A DNA stretch of 64,000 bases, from NCBI GenBank assembly GCA_002937505.1, contig PTJY01000005.1, forward strand, positions 212,082 to 276,081. The letters are read 5' to 3'. Position numbers and translations under genes: made by a program. Source of the DNA: Alphaproteobacteria bacterium MarineAlpha12_Bin1. GTDB taxonomy: Bacteria; Pseudomonadota; Alphaproteobacteria; UBA6615. Positions 31,150 to 40,477 of the stretch are shown here, piece by piece (the first letter of the stretch is position 1; each line of letters opens with the position of its first letter). The notes beneath the pieces were generated by a model, which was given only the letters and a program-made list of their open reading frames with translations, made no database searches and was not told where the DNA came from.

Positions 31150-32237
31150 GACACCTCAAAAGTACTCATCCAGCCTAGCTCTGCAAACTCACTTTGGTGA
31201 GCATGAAACATATAGTGACCCGGCTCGTGATGTTCAAAAGACATTTCGATAATGCCTCGTTGTGCTTGGCACTGCATAACCGTATCTATGTTTTTACTAG
31301 TTGGAAGAAGGGTAGTTCCATGATCATAGTAATCAAAGAAATTTCCATGGATGTGAAAAGAATTAATAGGATCAAACTCTGTAACGTTTATGAGGTATAT
31401 CCGTAATGGTATATCTTTATTGATTTTGATAGGGCGTTTCATAAACTCGTGTGCTACAGTGTTAACGGCATAAATTTCATTTTCATCATCGAAATTAGTA
31501 TCAAATCCGTTCATTACCATAAGCAGCTCTTGCCAACCTTTGTTCTGTTCTGTCCCTAATTGACGGGAGAGCGCTATCTTTTGGTGGTTCAAATGTAGTT
31601 TTGGGTTGGGGTCAACAATAAATGCTCCATATAGACCCTTGTGGATATGTCTTTTGAGGGGCACGGCATGGCAATGATATAGATGACAGCCATAAGGCTG
31701 AGCGATGAATTCATAGGTAAATTCTTCTCCCGGAGAAACTAGCCCTGCACCTGCGACACCGTCCATGTTTGCGTTATGTATTCCATGAAAGTGTAATGAG
31801 TGTGGATGACTACCTAGATTAGTGAAGTGAATACGAAGAAAATCACCCTCAGTGGCTCTTAACGTAGGACCAGGCACCTGGCCATTATATGTCCAAGCTG
31901 GAAAAAAAATTCCTGGTGCAATCTCTATTTCAATATCCAAAGCGTTAATCTCAAAAGTACGGATACGTTGTCCATTAGCATCTATAGAAATTTTCCCAGT
32001 TTCCCAACTAGTCAATAGCTCCATCGGATCAAACCCGTTTCTATTATGATCTACTTTGCCAACAGTAGTCATTCCAGTGGAATGTGAATCCACTTCTGAG
32101 TGTGAGTGTGGGGTTTTATTTGTTGAGCTCTGTGATTTAGCGTTAGAGGGGAAAATTAACGGTAAAAACGGCAACCATGCACTCGCCCCTAATAGAGCTC
32201 GCCGATTTGGTGTGCCACGAACTAACTTCGTAATCAT
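31146..32237 (-). CDS. Two-domain multicopper oxidase, probably Tat-exported
   Basis: 363-residue multicopper oxidase. The N-terminus has twin arginines and a hydrophobic stretch (NRRALLGASAWLPFLPLIF), a Tat-like signal. Cupredoxin domain 1 carries HSLHFHG and CHLYHCHAVPLKRH, where HCH indicates a type-1 copper. Domain 2 carries SFHIHGNFF and HYMFHAHQSEF, completing the trinuclear cluster with no second type-1 Cys. A His-rich linker (HSHSEVDSHS) follows the signal. In this operon it may oxidise Mn(II), Fe(II) or Cu(I) in the periplasm. First gene of the MCO-ZIP-mntR operon. Confidence 0.88.
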   Translation of the reverse strand: MITKLVRGTPNRRALLGASAWLPFLPLIFPSNAKSQSSTNKTPHSHSEVDSHSTGMTTVGKVDHNRNGFDPMELLTSWETGKISIDANGQRIRTFEINALDIEIEIAPGIFFPAWTYNGQVPGPTLRATEGDFLRIHFTNLGSHPHSLHFHGIHNANMDGVAGAGLVSPGEEFTYEFIAQPYGCHLYHCHAVPLKRHIHKGLYGAFIVDPNPKLHLNHQKIALSRQLGTEQNKGWQELLMVMNGFDTNFDDENEIYAVNTVAHEFMKRPIKINKDIPLRIYLINVTEFDPINSFHIHGNFFDYYDHGTTLLPTSKNIDTVMQCQAQRGIIEMSFEHHEPGHYMFHAHQSEFAELGWMSTFEVS

Positions 32238-32285
32238 TTCAAAATACTCTTAAAATTCTTAGTAAATAATAAGTAAATTTTTTCT

Positions 32286-32314
32286 ATTAAAGCTATATGT
32301 GTGCCGTGGGTCAA
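32286..32314 (-). promoter_or_regulatory. Putative promoter of the MCO-ZIP-mntR operon
   Basis: On the minus strand TTGACC (32309-32314) and TTTAAT (32286-32291) are separated by 17 nt, about 50 bp upstream of the multicopper oxidase start. This is a reasonable sigma-70 match. The candidate MntR site lies just upstream. Confidence 0.45.
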
Positions 32315-32336
32315 TATTAATTATTAGGCTTCAATA

Positions 32337-32352
32337 TGTAGCTATGGCTACA
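32337..32352. promoter_or_regulatory. Candidate MntR operator
   Basis: TGTAGCTATGGCTACA is an imperfectly spaced palindrome (TGTAGC/GCTACA, 4-nt centre). Its TAGC-N4-GCTA core is the same as in the known E. coli MntR site. It lies about 100 bp upstream of an operon whose last gene is mntR, implying autoregulation. It sits upstream of the best promoter, so either a second promoter overlaps it or control is not simple occlusion. Confidence 0.55.
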
Positions 32353-32395
32353 AATTTAAATGAGTTAACATTTAAATTAAAAATGCCTGAATAAT

Positions 32396-33355
32396 TTATG
32401 TTACTGTTTCTCTTTTGCCGGATTTTAAGGATCGTTCTAATGCTTCGAGAACGGCGACGTCATGAATCATTTCATCAGTAGTAAACTTGTACTTGCTGAC
32501 ACCCGATATAGCATCAGCAAAACCTTCCATATTTGCTTTTACAACATTTACAGCATCAACCTTTCGTGTCTCTGAACTTCCATCAGTTTTTTCAATTTCA
32601 ATGGTGTCTAACCCTAATACCTTTGCCCATCCTTTTGAGCCAAAAACATTCATCATCCTGTTACTTTGAGTGACCATTATATTGCCAATGTATGCACTTG
32701 CGCCTGATTCAAAAGTCAATAGTGCCGATGCGGTATCAAGAGGTTGAATTAGATCAAGAGTTTGAGCATAAATCTCTGTAATGGGCCCCAAATAATGACT
32801 AAAGAGGTCTATAAAGTGACTTCCCATGTGGTAAAGTCCGCCGCCTGGAGCTTCGTTGGGATCATGACGCCAGCTAACAAAGCCGGACAGGGTGCTGTGG
32901 CTTATATTACCCTCTATGTGCAGAATGGTTCCCAATTCACCTGTATCAATCATTCTTTTAATTTCAATTTGAGGTGCTGAGTACCTAAGATTATGTCCTA
33001 ATCCAAGATGTATATTAGCCTCTTTCGCGGCTTCTACAGATCTGATGGCGTCTTTAACATTTAAAGCGAATGGCTTTTCTGTAAATACGTGTTTTCCAGC
33101 TTTAGCTGCTTCTATAATTTGTTTAGTATGCAAACTATGTGGAGTAACTAAGACAACTGCATCAATTTCAGGGTTATCAAGGGCGTCTTGATAATCAGAG
33201 CTCAAATGTATATTTTTTTCTATTGCGTAGTCTCGCGCAGATTCAATATTGATATCTACAAGCTGTCGAATTTTTACTTTTTCGCTCTTTCCTACTATTG
33301 CCTCTATATGTGTGCGTCCCCACCAACCGAGTCCAATTATTGCTGTATTAAGCAT
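32396..33355 (-). CDS. Gfo/Idh/MocA family oxidoreductase
   Basis: NAD(P)-dependent sugar/inositol dehydrogenase family, 319 residues. The N-terminal Rossmann motif IGLGWWGRTHIEA is followed by the EKPFALN motif with the catalytic-site lysine (about residue 95), then the alpha/beta substrate domain with GGGLYHMGSHFIDLF. The substrate cannot be deduced. It is a single gene, separated from the metal operon by 158 bp containing that operon's promoter. Confidence 0.86.
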   Translation of the reverse strand: MLNTAIIGLGWWGRTHIEAIVGKSEKVKIRQLVDINIESARDYAIEKNIHLSSDYQDALDNPEIDAVVLVTPHSLHTKQIIEAAKAGKHVFTEKPFALNVKDAIRSVEAAKEANIHLGLGHNLRYSAPQIEIKRMIDTGELGTILHIEGNISHSTLSGFVSWRHDPNEAPGGGLYHMGSHFIDLFSHYLGPITEIYAQTLDLIQPLDTASALLTFESGASAYIGNIMVTQSNRMMNVFGSKGWAKVLGLDTIEIEKTDGSSETRKVDAVNVVKANMEGFADAISGVSKYKFTTDEMIHDVAVLEALERSLKSGKRETVT

Positions 33356-33539
33356 TTTTTTCCATTTGTTAAAAAATAAATTTTTATTTTAATATGAGTA
33401 AAAGTATTATTAATAAGTAAGAAATATATAGCCAGTTATGCAATAAATTAATTATATTTTCATAACAGGTTCTAGTATAATTAGTAATGTATTTATTTTA
33501 AGATTATGTTTTTTAAAATTAATTGTTTAAGGTAATATT

Positions 33540-34571
33540 ATGAAATTCGGACTCTTTGGAAGTGCCCAAGCCAAACGTGGTGGGAGCCCAGACGTTGATA
33601 GTGCTAAAGGCTATAGAGACTGGCTCGAGTTTAATATTGAAGCCGAGGCCTTAGGATATCACAGTGCCTTTGCAGTTGAGCATCATTTCACAGGTTTTGG
33701 TCAGGTTTCTGCGACTATAAATCTTCTGACTTTTTTGGCAGCTGAGACCTCAACGTTACGCCTCGGAACTGCGGTAATGGTTTTGCCATGGCATAATCCA
33801 GTACTGCTGGCTGAGCAGGCTGCTACTCTTGATTTGCTGTCTGGTGGACGACTCGATTTTGGAGTAGGAAAGGGCTATCGCTATAATGAGTTTGATGGGT
33901 TTAACATTCCTATGGAAGAAGCAGGTGATCGCTTTGAAGAATCATTAGATGTTTTGACGAGAGCTTGGACCACAGATGAACCTTGGTCCCATCAAGGAAA
34001 GTATTGGAGTTTTAATGATATAATAGTTGAACCACCTACTATTCAAAAACCTCATCCTCCTTTTTGGATGGGAGCAGGGAGCCCAAACTCGATTGAGGGT
34101 GTTGTAGAAAGAGGGTATAACTTACTGTTAGATCAGTTTGCTCCTATCAGTGTTACGTTAGAGCGCATGCAAACATTCCGAACAGCTGTAGAAAATCGTG
34201 GACGTAAATTCGACGCTAATGAAGTTGGAGTAGCGAGGGGCCTTTATGTTGCCCGAGATGAAGCCGATAGAGATGAGGCTATTCAAAGACGTATAAGTGC
34301 TAGGACTAGGATTGATAATTTAGCACAAAGACCAGACGGAGCTAATAAGGCGTCTATAATGTCATACGATGACACTACTGAGACTGCATTAGAGGCTTCT
34401 CTATTTGGAACAGTTGAAGAGATAGTAGAGAAAGTTTCCAAACTAAGAGATGGTGGTGTTAAGTATATTCTGTTGTCTGATGGAGGTTCGGGGATAGAGG
34501 GTTTACGCCAATTCTCCAAAGAAGTTATGCCTGTATTTGCTGGCGACGAGAAAGCTGAGGCCGCTGAGTAG
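33540..34571 (+). CDS. LLM-class flavin-dependent oxidoreductase (luciferase-like)
   Basis: TIM-barrel bacterial-luciferase-like monooxygenase, 343 residues. Signatures: the N-terminal MKFGLFGSAQ, AEALGYHSAFAVEHHF, LRLGTAVMVLPWHNPVLLAEQAATLDLLSGGRLDFGVG (split across the barrel) and HPPFWMGAGSP. It probably uses FMNH2 from a separate reductase to oxygenate an organic substrate. The 184-bp upstream region is very AT-rich without further features. Confidence 0.86.
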   Translation: MKFGLFGSAQAKRGGSPDVDSAKGYRDWLEFNIEAEALGYHSAFAVEHHFTGFGQVSATINLLTFLAAETSTLRLGTAVMVLPWHNPVLLAEQAATLDLLSGGRLDFGVGKGYRYNEFDGFNIPMEEAGDRFEESLDVLTRAWTTDEPWSHQGKYWSFNDIIVEPPTIQKPHPPFWMGAGSPNSIEGVVERGYNLLLDQFAPISVTLERMQTFRTAVENRGRKFDANEVGVARGLYVARDEADRDEAIQRRISARTRIDNLAQRPDGANKASIMSYDDTTETALEASLFGTVEEIVEKVSKLRDGGVKYILLSDGGSGIEGLRQFSKEVMPVFAGDEKAEAAE

Positions 34572-34618
34572 TATTAGCTAAAATCGATTTAAAAATAGAA
34601 GCGCCTAGAATTTCTACC

Positions 34619-35023
34619 TCATTTTGGTAGCTTGACCTCTTTTTCTATTATGGGTCCCTCAGCATTTCTCCATGCGCCGAACCCACCAGCCATGTGTGCA
34701 ACAGGTTTTAATCCCATATTCTGTGCCGTTTGGGCTGCTAAAGCTGAACGTAAGCCCCCAGCACAAAAAAATATAAATTTTTTTCCCGAACTAAAATCTT
34801 TTCTATGATAGGGGCTTTCAGGGTCGACCCAAAACTCAAGCATACCTCGGGGAGCATGTATAGATCCTGGAATGGTTCCCTCTCTCCATAATTCTCTTAT
34901 GTCACGAATATCAACTAGAAGTACTTCTGGGGCTTCTTTTTCTTTCATTACTTGATCAACAGACAGAGTTTCAATCTGTTTTTCTGCTTCAAAGCAGAGA
35001 TCTTTAATTCCTTTAGTAATCAT
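34619..35023 (-). CDS. Rhodanese-like domain protein
   Basis: Single-domain rhodanese, 134 residues, cytoplasmic. The domain contains LLVDIRDIRELWREGTIPGSIHAPRG and the active loop FFCAGGLRSALAA with the catalytic cysteine and the CxxxxR pattern. Such proteins carry persulfide sulfur or act on thiosulfate-like donors. It stands alone between convergent and divergent neighbours; 154 bp of AT-rich DNA separate it from the exporter. Confidence 0.85.
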   Translation of the reverse strand: MITKGIKDLCFEAEKQIETLSVDQVMKEKEAPEVLLVDIRDIRELWREGTIPGSIHAPRGMLEFWVDPESPYHRKDFSSGKKFIFFCAGGLRSALAAQTAQNMGLKPVAHMAGGFGAWRNAEGPIIEKEVKLPK

Positions 35024-35177
35024 ATTAATAAATCCTTTTCAATTGTAATGTTTAACAGTTTTAATAATCCGTTTTACTTTTTTGCCAATTTATCTCTAGA
35101 ACAATCAATGGAAATTATCAGCCAGCGCTATAGACTTTAGAAAAATACAGTTTGGTTAATGAGTTTAAAAGGATTTT

Positions 35178-36392
35178 TCAACTTGTCTTACTAATAGAAG
35201 GGATTAATAGAACGCCAAAAAGGGCAACTATCGAAAGAAATATTAATGATAAAGAGTAAGGCGCAATTGTTTCGGTAGACAAATTGCTTATTAGGAAAGA
35301 TAGAAAAGCGCCTGCGCCGAGTTGGCAGAATCCGGCGAATGAGGCGGCAGTACCTGCAATCTTAGGGTCTACACCAACTGCACCTGCCATTGCGTTCGGA
35401 AAAAGTATTCCGTTTGAAAGCGCATAAATTAACATAGGAAACAAAATAGCTAGAAGCATAATTTCTGACGAAAGAAAAAAAAGTATAACTGAAGCAACTA
35501 CTCCAATTATTGCTCCTAACAATAAAGTTCTATCAATACCTAACCGATTATTAATTCTACTGGCTACATAATTTCCGAACGGAAATTGAAGTGTGATAAA
35601 CATTAAGAGTAAACTAAATATAATTGGTTCGAAGCTCATCCTTTCTATTACAAGCACAGGCCCGATTGCTAAAAAACCAAAAAACCCCGAAGTTCCTGCA
35701 GCAAATGCGAGGGTATAACCAACGTATGTTCGGTTTGAAAGCAATCTAATATATCTAATAAAAATTTCACCCCATCTTGGTTTATTTTCTTTTTCTTCTA
35801 CAACTCTTGTTTCTTTCAAATAACCTAATGCCCAAATGGACAGTAAAAAAGTAAAGAGTGTTAAAAAAGCAAATACGGCCCGCCATCCAAAAACGTTATC
35901 GAGGATTCCTCCGATTATGGGAGCACTTAGAGGTGCGATTGATTGAACCATAGCAACAAGAGCTGTCATTTTTGCTGCTTGTAAACCTTTGTATAGGTCT
36001 TGCACAATGGCTCTTGGTACAACCAAGGTGGCACAACCTCCAAATCCTTGAATAATTCTTGCTAGGATTAATAACTCGATAGATGGCGCGAACGTTGCTG
36101 CCAGGCTAGATAATCCAAGCAGAACAAGGCCGCCAAAAATAACTGGGCGACGACCTATTTTATCGGATAGAGGCCCAATAATAAGCTGAGATGCTGCAAA
36201 AGTTATCAGAAATAATGAAACAGTCAATTGAGCTACAGAGTAGCTAACTTCCAGTTCTTCGGAAATAGCTGGAACTGACTGTACGTGTATACTCAGAGCC
36301 AGTGGGCCTGAAGCAGCCAATGCTCCAAGAAGCCAGGTCGAAGGATAACCGACATATCTTTTTTTGGACTTTATAAATACAGGACTAAACAA
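35178..36392 (-). CDS. MFS transporter, Bcr/CflA-type drug exporter
   Basis: 404-residue, 12-helix major facilitator. Motif A GPLSDKIGRRPVIFGGL between helices 2 and 3, the helix-5 motif VQSIAPLSAPIIGGIL and the N-terminal pattern SVPAISEELEVSYSVAQLTVSLF are those of the Bcr/CflA proton-driven efflux group. The second half is AT-rich but intact. The VOC gene lies 11 bp upstream on the same strand, so they may be co-transcribed. Confidence 0.85.
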   Translation of the reverse strand: MFSPVFIKSKKRYVGYPSTWLLGALAASGPLALSIHVQSVPAISEELEVSYSVAQLTVSLFLITFAASQLIIGPLSDKIGRRPVIFGGLVLLGLSSLAATFAPSIELLILARIIQGFGGCATLVVPRAIVQDLYKGLQAAKMTALVAMVQSIAPLSAPIIGGILDNVFGWRAVFAFLTLFTFLLSIWALGYLKETRVVEEKENKPRWGEIFIRYIRLLSNRTYVGYTLAFAAGTSGFFGFLAIGPVLVIERMSFEPIIFSLLLMFITLQFPFGNYVASRINNRLGIDRTLLLGAIIGVVASVILFFLSSEIMLLAILFPMLIYALSNGILFPNAMAGAVGVDPKIAGTAASFAGFCQLGAGAFLSFLISNLSTETIAPYSLSLIFLSIVALFGVLLIPSISKTS

Positions 36393-36403
36393 AATTTAAT
36401 ACT

Positions 36404-36817
36404 TTAATCCTCCGTGACATCTTTAAAGTATTCTGCTGCCCCACCTTGTAGTTTGGATGAATCAACCTCAAATAATTCAAGCAAAACATTGTCGGGTGCG
36501 GGGCACATAATATATTTCCAGGCACCAAAATCTCGAATACCACTTCTAAACTCTATGCCTGATTCAGTCAGTCGGTTGTATAATTTTTCTAGGTTATCTG
36601 TGCGAATGCCTAGATGGTGTAGGGCTCCCTTTCCGTCATCACGTGGATTTTGTTCATAAAAGTGTATGCGTCCTGTTCCAATACGCATAAAGACATTTCG
36701 TGCTCCGCCAAAATCACCATCATAGATTACTTTACCACCCAGAATTTTTTGCCACCAAGTTACGGTCGCATCTAAATCATTTGTGAATAAATGCGTGTGG
36801 TGCAGATGTTCCGCCAT
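36404..36817 (-). CDS. VOC (glyoxalase/bleomycin-resistance) family protein
   Basis: 137-residue vicinal-oxygen-chelate protein with two beta-alpha-beta-beta-beta modules. HHTHLFTNDLDATVTWWQKILGG starts the first, and ALHHLGIRTDNLEKLYNRLTESG the second; the His and terminal Glu (LLELFEV) are possible metal ligands. The start is the ATG at 36817, with AGGTGG 8 nt upstream; the frame opens earlier at a GTG that overlaps that site. The reaction is unknown. Confidence 0.82.
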   Translation of the reverse strand: MAEHLHHTHLFTNDLDATVTWWQKILGGKVIYDGDFGGARNVFMRIGTGRIHFYEQNPRDDGKGALHHLGIRTDNLEKLYNRLTESGIEFRSGIRDFGAWKYIMCPAPDNVLLELFEVDSSKLQGGAAEYFKDVTED

Positions 36818-36975
36818 AATAATTACCACCTGTCTTCTGGGATGATTAACATCTTGCCAAATACTGTTATATGGTTAAGCATTATATTCTAAATGCGATT
36901 TTTATTAGATTGTATATCACCTAGTACTCATATCACATTCACAAATAATAGTAATAGTAATAGAAAGTCCAGGCG

Positions 36976-37860
36976 TTGATAGATTCTAAATTTCGCTATC
37001 GCAAGAAAAATTTACTTGTTAATGGTTTAAAAATGGCGTGTGTTGACATTGGTTCTGGTTCACCAATTGTCTTTCTTCACGGGAACGCTAATTCCGCTTA
37101 TATGTGGCGCAATATTTTGCCATACCTTGAGGGCATGGGGCGTTTAATAGCAATAGATAACATTGGGCAGGGAGATTCAGCTAAAATACCTGGTTCAGGT
37201 CCCGAATCTTATACTTTGGCTGAACATCAAATTTACATAAATGGTGCTTTGCAGGCTCTAAATGTTCAAAAAGACGTTACTTTTGTTATGCATGACTGGG
37301 GAGGCCCTCTTGGTTTAACTTGGGCACACGCCAATCCTTTGAAAATGAAAGGACTAGCGTATTGCGAGATAGTAGTTGGAAATCACTCAAGTTATGATGA
37401 TTACCCAGATGGACATGGTGAAAGGCTTCGTAAAGTAAGAGGGCCAAGTGGAGAAAAATTGGTTTTAGAGGATAATTACTTTATTGAGAATATATTCACC
37501 GGAGGAGTTTTACGTAAAATAGACGTTGAAACTATGGAGGAAATACGGCGTCCTTACAAAGGTGCGAAGGAAAATAAGAGACCTACGTTGAGTTGGCCTC
37601 GTCAGATTCCTATTGAGGGTGAGCCCAAAGCAGTTGTTAAACAAGTTGATAAACTTTCTGGCTGGATGACTGAGAATGATATTCCTAAACTATTTTTGCG
37701 GGCAGTTCCTGGTCAAATTTTATTTGGTGCTGATTTTGAAGTTATTAACTCTTGGCCAAATCAAACCGTAGTAGAGGTTAGAGGGCTCCATCATCCGCAA
37801 GAGGACTCGCCTGATGAGATGGGTTTAGCCTTAAGAGATTGGTATCAGTCACTAAGTTGA
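36976..37860 (+). CDS. Haloalkane dehalogenase
   Basis: Alpha/beta hydrolase of 294 residues matching the DhaA/LinB group, which hydrolyse carbon-halogen bonds to alcohols and halide. Visible: HGNANSAYMWR with the halide-stabilising Asn, HDWGGPLG with the nucleophile Asp followed by the halide-binding Trp, YCEIVV with the likely catalytic Glu, and the base in LHHPQEDSPDE. The start is a TTG at 36976; a shorter ATG would remove the family N-terminus. First gene of a tight four-gene operon. Confidence 0.87.
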   Translation: MIDSKFRYRKKNLLVNGLKMACVDIGSGSPIVFLHGNANSAYMWRNILPYLEGMGRLIAIDNIGQGDSAKIPGSGPESYTLAEHQIYINGALQALNVQKDVTFVMHDWGGPLGLTWAHANPLKMKGLAYCEIVVGNHSSYDDYPDGHGERLRKVRGPSGEKLVLEDNYFIENIFTGGVLRKIDVETMEEIRRPYKGAKENKRPTLSWPRQIPIEGEPKAVVKQVDKLSGWMTENDIPKLFLRAVPGQILFGADFEVINSWPNQTVVEVRGLHHPQEDSPDEMGLALRDWYQSLS

Positions 37861-37887
37861 AATTTAAAATTTTATTGGAGGGAGAAT

Positions 37888-38793
37888 ATGCAACATGAAA
37901 AAGTATGGGATGAGGTTAATTATTTCTCTGACGGAAAAAAAATTGCTGGATTTTTATATAAGCCAAAAGACTGGAGCGCTGGAGATCAACCACGACCTGG
38001 TGTAATTGTGCTTCATGGCTACAGCGGCATGAAAGATGTGTATGGCATGGATGTTCCTCATTGGCTTTGGGAGGCTGGCTATTTTGTTCTTTCTTGGGAC
38101 TATCCCGGATTTGGAGTTAGTGAAGGGGAGCGCGGTCGACACAGGCCACTGGAGCAAGCTCAAGCTACCTATGATTCTGTTACTTTCTTACAAACGGTTG
38201 AAGGCGTGGATCCTGAGAGAATTGCTTATTATGGGTCTAGTTGGGGTGGTGCAAATGCAATATGGTGTGGAGCATTTGATGACCGAGTAAAGGTAATAGC
38301 CTCTGCTGTGATGGTTTCAGATGGCGAACGTTGGATGAAAAGCGTTCGTCGACCCCATGAATGGCAAGAGTTCAAAGCAGAAGTGGAAGAATCTGAAAGA
38401 AAAAGAGTGCTCACAGGAGAAAAAACCACCGCCCCACTGGGTGACATCATGCTTATAGATCCACACACAATGGATGTTTTTAAAGATTTTCATACGAAAG
38501 ATCATAGGTTTGTTCCTGAATATGATCTGGAAAGCGCTGCAGCTTGCTGGCGTTTCAAGCCTGAATGGGTGGCGGGTCAGATTTCCCCAAGACCAGTTTT
38601 GATGGTTTATTCTGAGTTTGATATGCTTGTTCCTGTGGCTGAGCAATTGGAATGCTATGAAGCACTAGGTGAGCCGAAGCGGCTCGTTAAAATACCAAAT
38701 GCTCAGCATTACGATTCATATTACTTTATTAATCCTGAATCACACGAAATACAGAAGTCAGAGGTTTTAGATTGGTATAGGAAGTATCTATAA
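37888..38793 (+). CDS. Alpha/beta hydrolase (dienelactone-hydrolase/acetylxylan-esterase-like)
   Basis: 301-residue serine hydrolase. The oxyanion segment IVLHGYSGMKDVYG, the nucleophile elbow GSSWGGAN (Ser about 115), the acid probably in YSEFDMLVP and the histidine in PNAQHYDSYY are visible. GGAGGGAG lies 8-10 nt before the ATG. It lies between haloalkane dehalogenase and a ThDP enzyme, 27 and 19 bp away. The substrate is unknown; an ester or lactone intermediate of the same pathway is possible. Confidence 0.84.
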   Translation: MQHEKVWDEVNYFSDGKKIAGFLYKPKDWSAGDQPRPGVIVLHGYSGMKDVYGMDVPHWLWEAGYFVLSWDYPGFGVSEGERGRHRPLEQAQATYDSVTFLQTVEGVDPERIAYYGSSWGGANAIWCGAFDDRVKVIASAVMVSDGERWMKSVRRPHEWQEFKAEVEESERKRVLTGEKTTAPLGDIMLIDPHTMDVFKDFHTKDHRFVPEYDLESAAACWRFKPEWVAGQISPRPVLMVYSEFDMLVPVAEQLECYEALGEPKRLVKIPNAQHYDSYYFINPESHEIQKSEVLDWYRKYL

Positions 38794-38812
38794 ATTATTT
38801 TGGAGAAGTAAG

Positions 38813-40477
38813 TTGAAACGCACTGGTGGTCAGATACTAGTTCAAGCACTAAAAATTCACGGAGTAGATACTGTTTTTTGTGTTCCTGGTGAAAGCTATT
38901 TAGCTGTGATTGATTCTTTATCTGATGCGGAAGATGAAATCAGAGTTATTACCTGTCGTCATGAGAATGGCGCAGCATTTATGGGGGAGGCATACGGTAA
39001 GTTAACCGGTAATCCAGGTGTTACATTTGTAACGAGGGGCCCAGGAGCCTGCAATGGCAGCATAGGCGTTCATACTGCTATGCAGGATTCATCTCCAATG
39101 ATCATGTTTGTTGGTCAAGTTCCAAAAGAATTTCGAAAACGTGAAGCTTTTCAAGAAGTGGATTACGAATCTATGTTCGCTCCGCTAGCGAAGTGGGTTG
39201 TAGAGGTAAATGATGCAGCTTTACTACCACAAATAATATCTGAAGCATTTTCTCGCTCTACCTCTGGTAGGCCTGGGCCAGTTATTGTTTCTCTTCCTGA
39301 AGATATTTTGACCGACGAGGTTGAAGTAAATGACTTGCTGAAATTCGATAAAGTCATAACCCGACCTGATAACGTTAAAATAACTAATTTCTTTAATCTT
39401 TTAAGTAAATCCCAAAAGCCTTTGGTAATCGTCGGAGGTGGAGGATGGTCAGATCACACGAGTAAGGAGCTAATTACTTTTGCAACAAAAAATAATTTAC
39501 CTGTTGCATCGTCATTTCGAGCTGTAGATATTTTTAATAACAATCATCCTAACTACGTGGGTGAGATTGGCATTGGGGCTAACCCAAATCTGGCGCAACG
39601 TGTTCGAGAGGCGGACTTATTAATAGTAATAGGTGCTAGGCTAGGGGAAATCACGACTCAAGGTTACACACTAATATCTCCTCCAAAGCCTAAGCAATCT
39701 TTGGTTCATGTTTATCCTGACGTGAAGGAGCTGGGTAGAGTGTATCGACCTGATTTAGGAATAAATTCTGATGTAGAATCTTTCATAAAAGTTGTCTCTA
39801 ACAGAGAAGCGTTGGAGAAAATTGTCTGGGATGAGTGGACAACGGATGCCCGAAAAGACTTTAAATCCTGGGTAGAACCTAAAAGTGTGCCTGGGGATCT
39901 AAACTTGGGTAAAATTTTTAATAGTCTGCGTGATTTAGTTCCCGATGATACGATTTTTACTTCTGATGCTGGTAATTTTGCTGGTTGGGCGGGAAGGTAT
40001 CTTCCATTTCATTCATACAGGACATTTCTAGGCGCGACTAATGGTGCCATGGGTTATGGGCTGCCAGCAGCAGTTTCCGCTAAAGTGGCATGTCCTGATG
40101 CCACAGTCATTTGCTATGTAGGTGATGGAGGAATCTTAATGACCGGTAATGAACTTGCTACTGCGGTTCACCATGACCTCAAGGTTATTGTCATCATTGC
40201 CAATAACTCAATGTATGGAACTATACGCATGCATCAAGAAAGAGAGTATCCTGGTCGTAAATTTGCAACTGATTTAAGTAATCCAGATTTTGTTGGGTGG
40301 GCGCAATCTTTTGGGGTGGAAGGAGAAAGAGTAGAGGAAACTAGACAATTCGAACCTGCTCTTAAACGAGCCTTAAAAAATACAGGTCCAACAGTAATTG
40401 AAATTTTGGTAAGCCAGGAATTACTATCAACAAATATGACATTGACCGAAATTCGTGAGTCAATAAAACCGTCCTAA
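38813..40477 (+). CDS. Thiamine-diphosphate enzyme, acetolactate-synthase-like
   Basis: 554-residue ThDP-dependent enzyme in the acetolactate synthase/benzoylformate decarboxylase superfamily. The Pyr domain has the catalytic Glu in CRHENGAAFMGEAYGK. The PP domain has the metal/ThDP motif GDGGILMTGNE...NNSMYG. It starts at a TTG with GGAG 7 nt upstream. It is not the biosynthetic AHAS, which is at 1-1668, and has no small subunit next to it. Decarboxylation or ligation of a 2-keto acid is likely; the exact substrate is unknown. Confidence 0.85.
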   Translation: MKRTGGQILVQALKIHGVDTVFCVPGESYLAVIDSLSDAEDEIRVITCRHENGAAFMGEAYGKLTGNPGVTFVTRGPGACNGSIGVHTAMQDSSPMIMFVGQVPKEFRKREAFQEVDYESMFAPLAKWVVEVNDAALLPQIISEAFSRSTSGRPGPVIVSLPEDILTDEVEVNDLLKFDKVITRPDNVKITNFFNLLSKSQKPLVIVGGGGWSDHTSKELITFATKNNLPVASSFRAVDIFNNNHPNYVGEIGIGANPNLAQRVREADLLIVIGARLGEITTQGYTLISPPKPKQSLVHVYPDVKELGRVYRPDLGINSDVESFIKVVSNREALEKIVWDEWTTDARKDFKSWVEPKSVPGDLNLGKIFNSLRDLVPDDTIFTSDAGNFAGWAGRYLPFHSYRTFLGATNGAMGYGLPAAVSAKVACPDATVICYVGDGGILMTGNELATAVHHDLKVIVIIANNSMYGTIRMHQEREYPGRKFATDLSNPDFVGWAQSFGVEGERVEETRQFEPALKRALKNTGPTVIEILVSQELLSTNMTLTEIRESIKPS

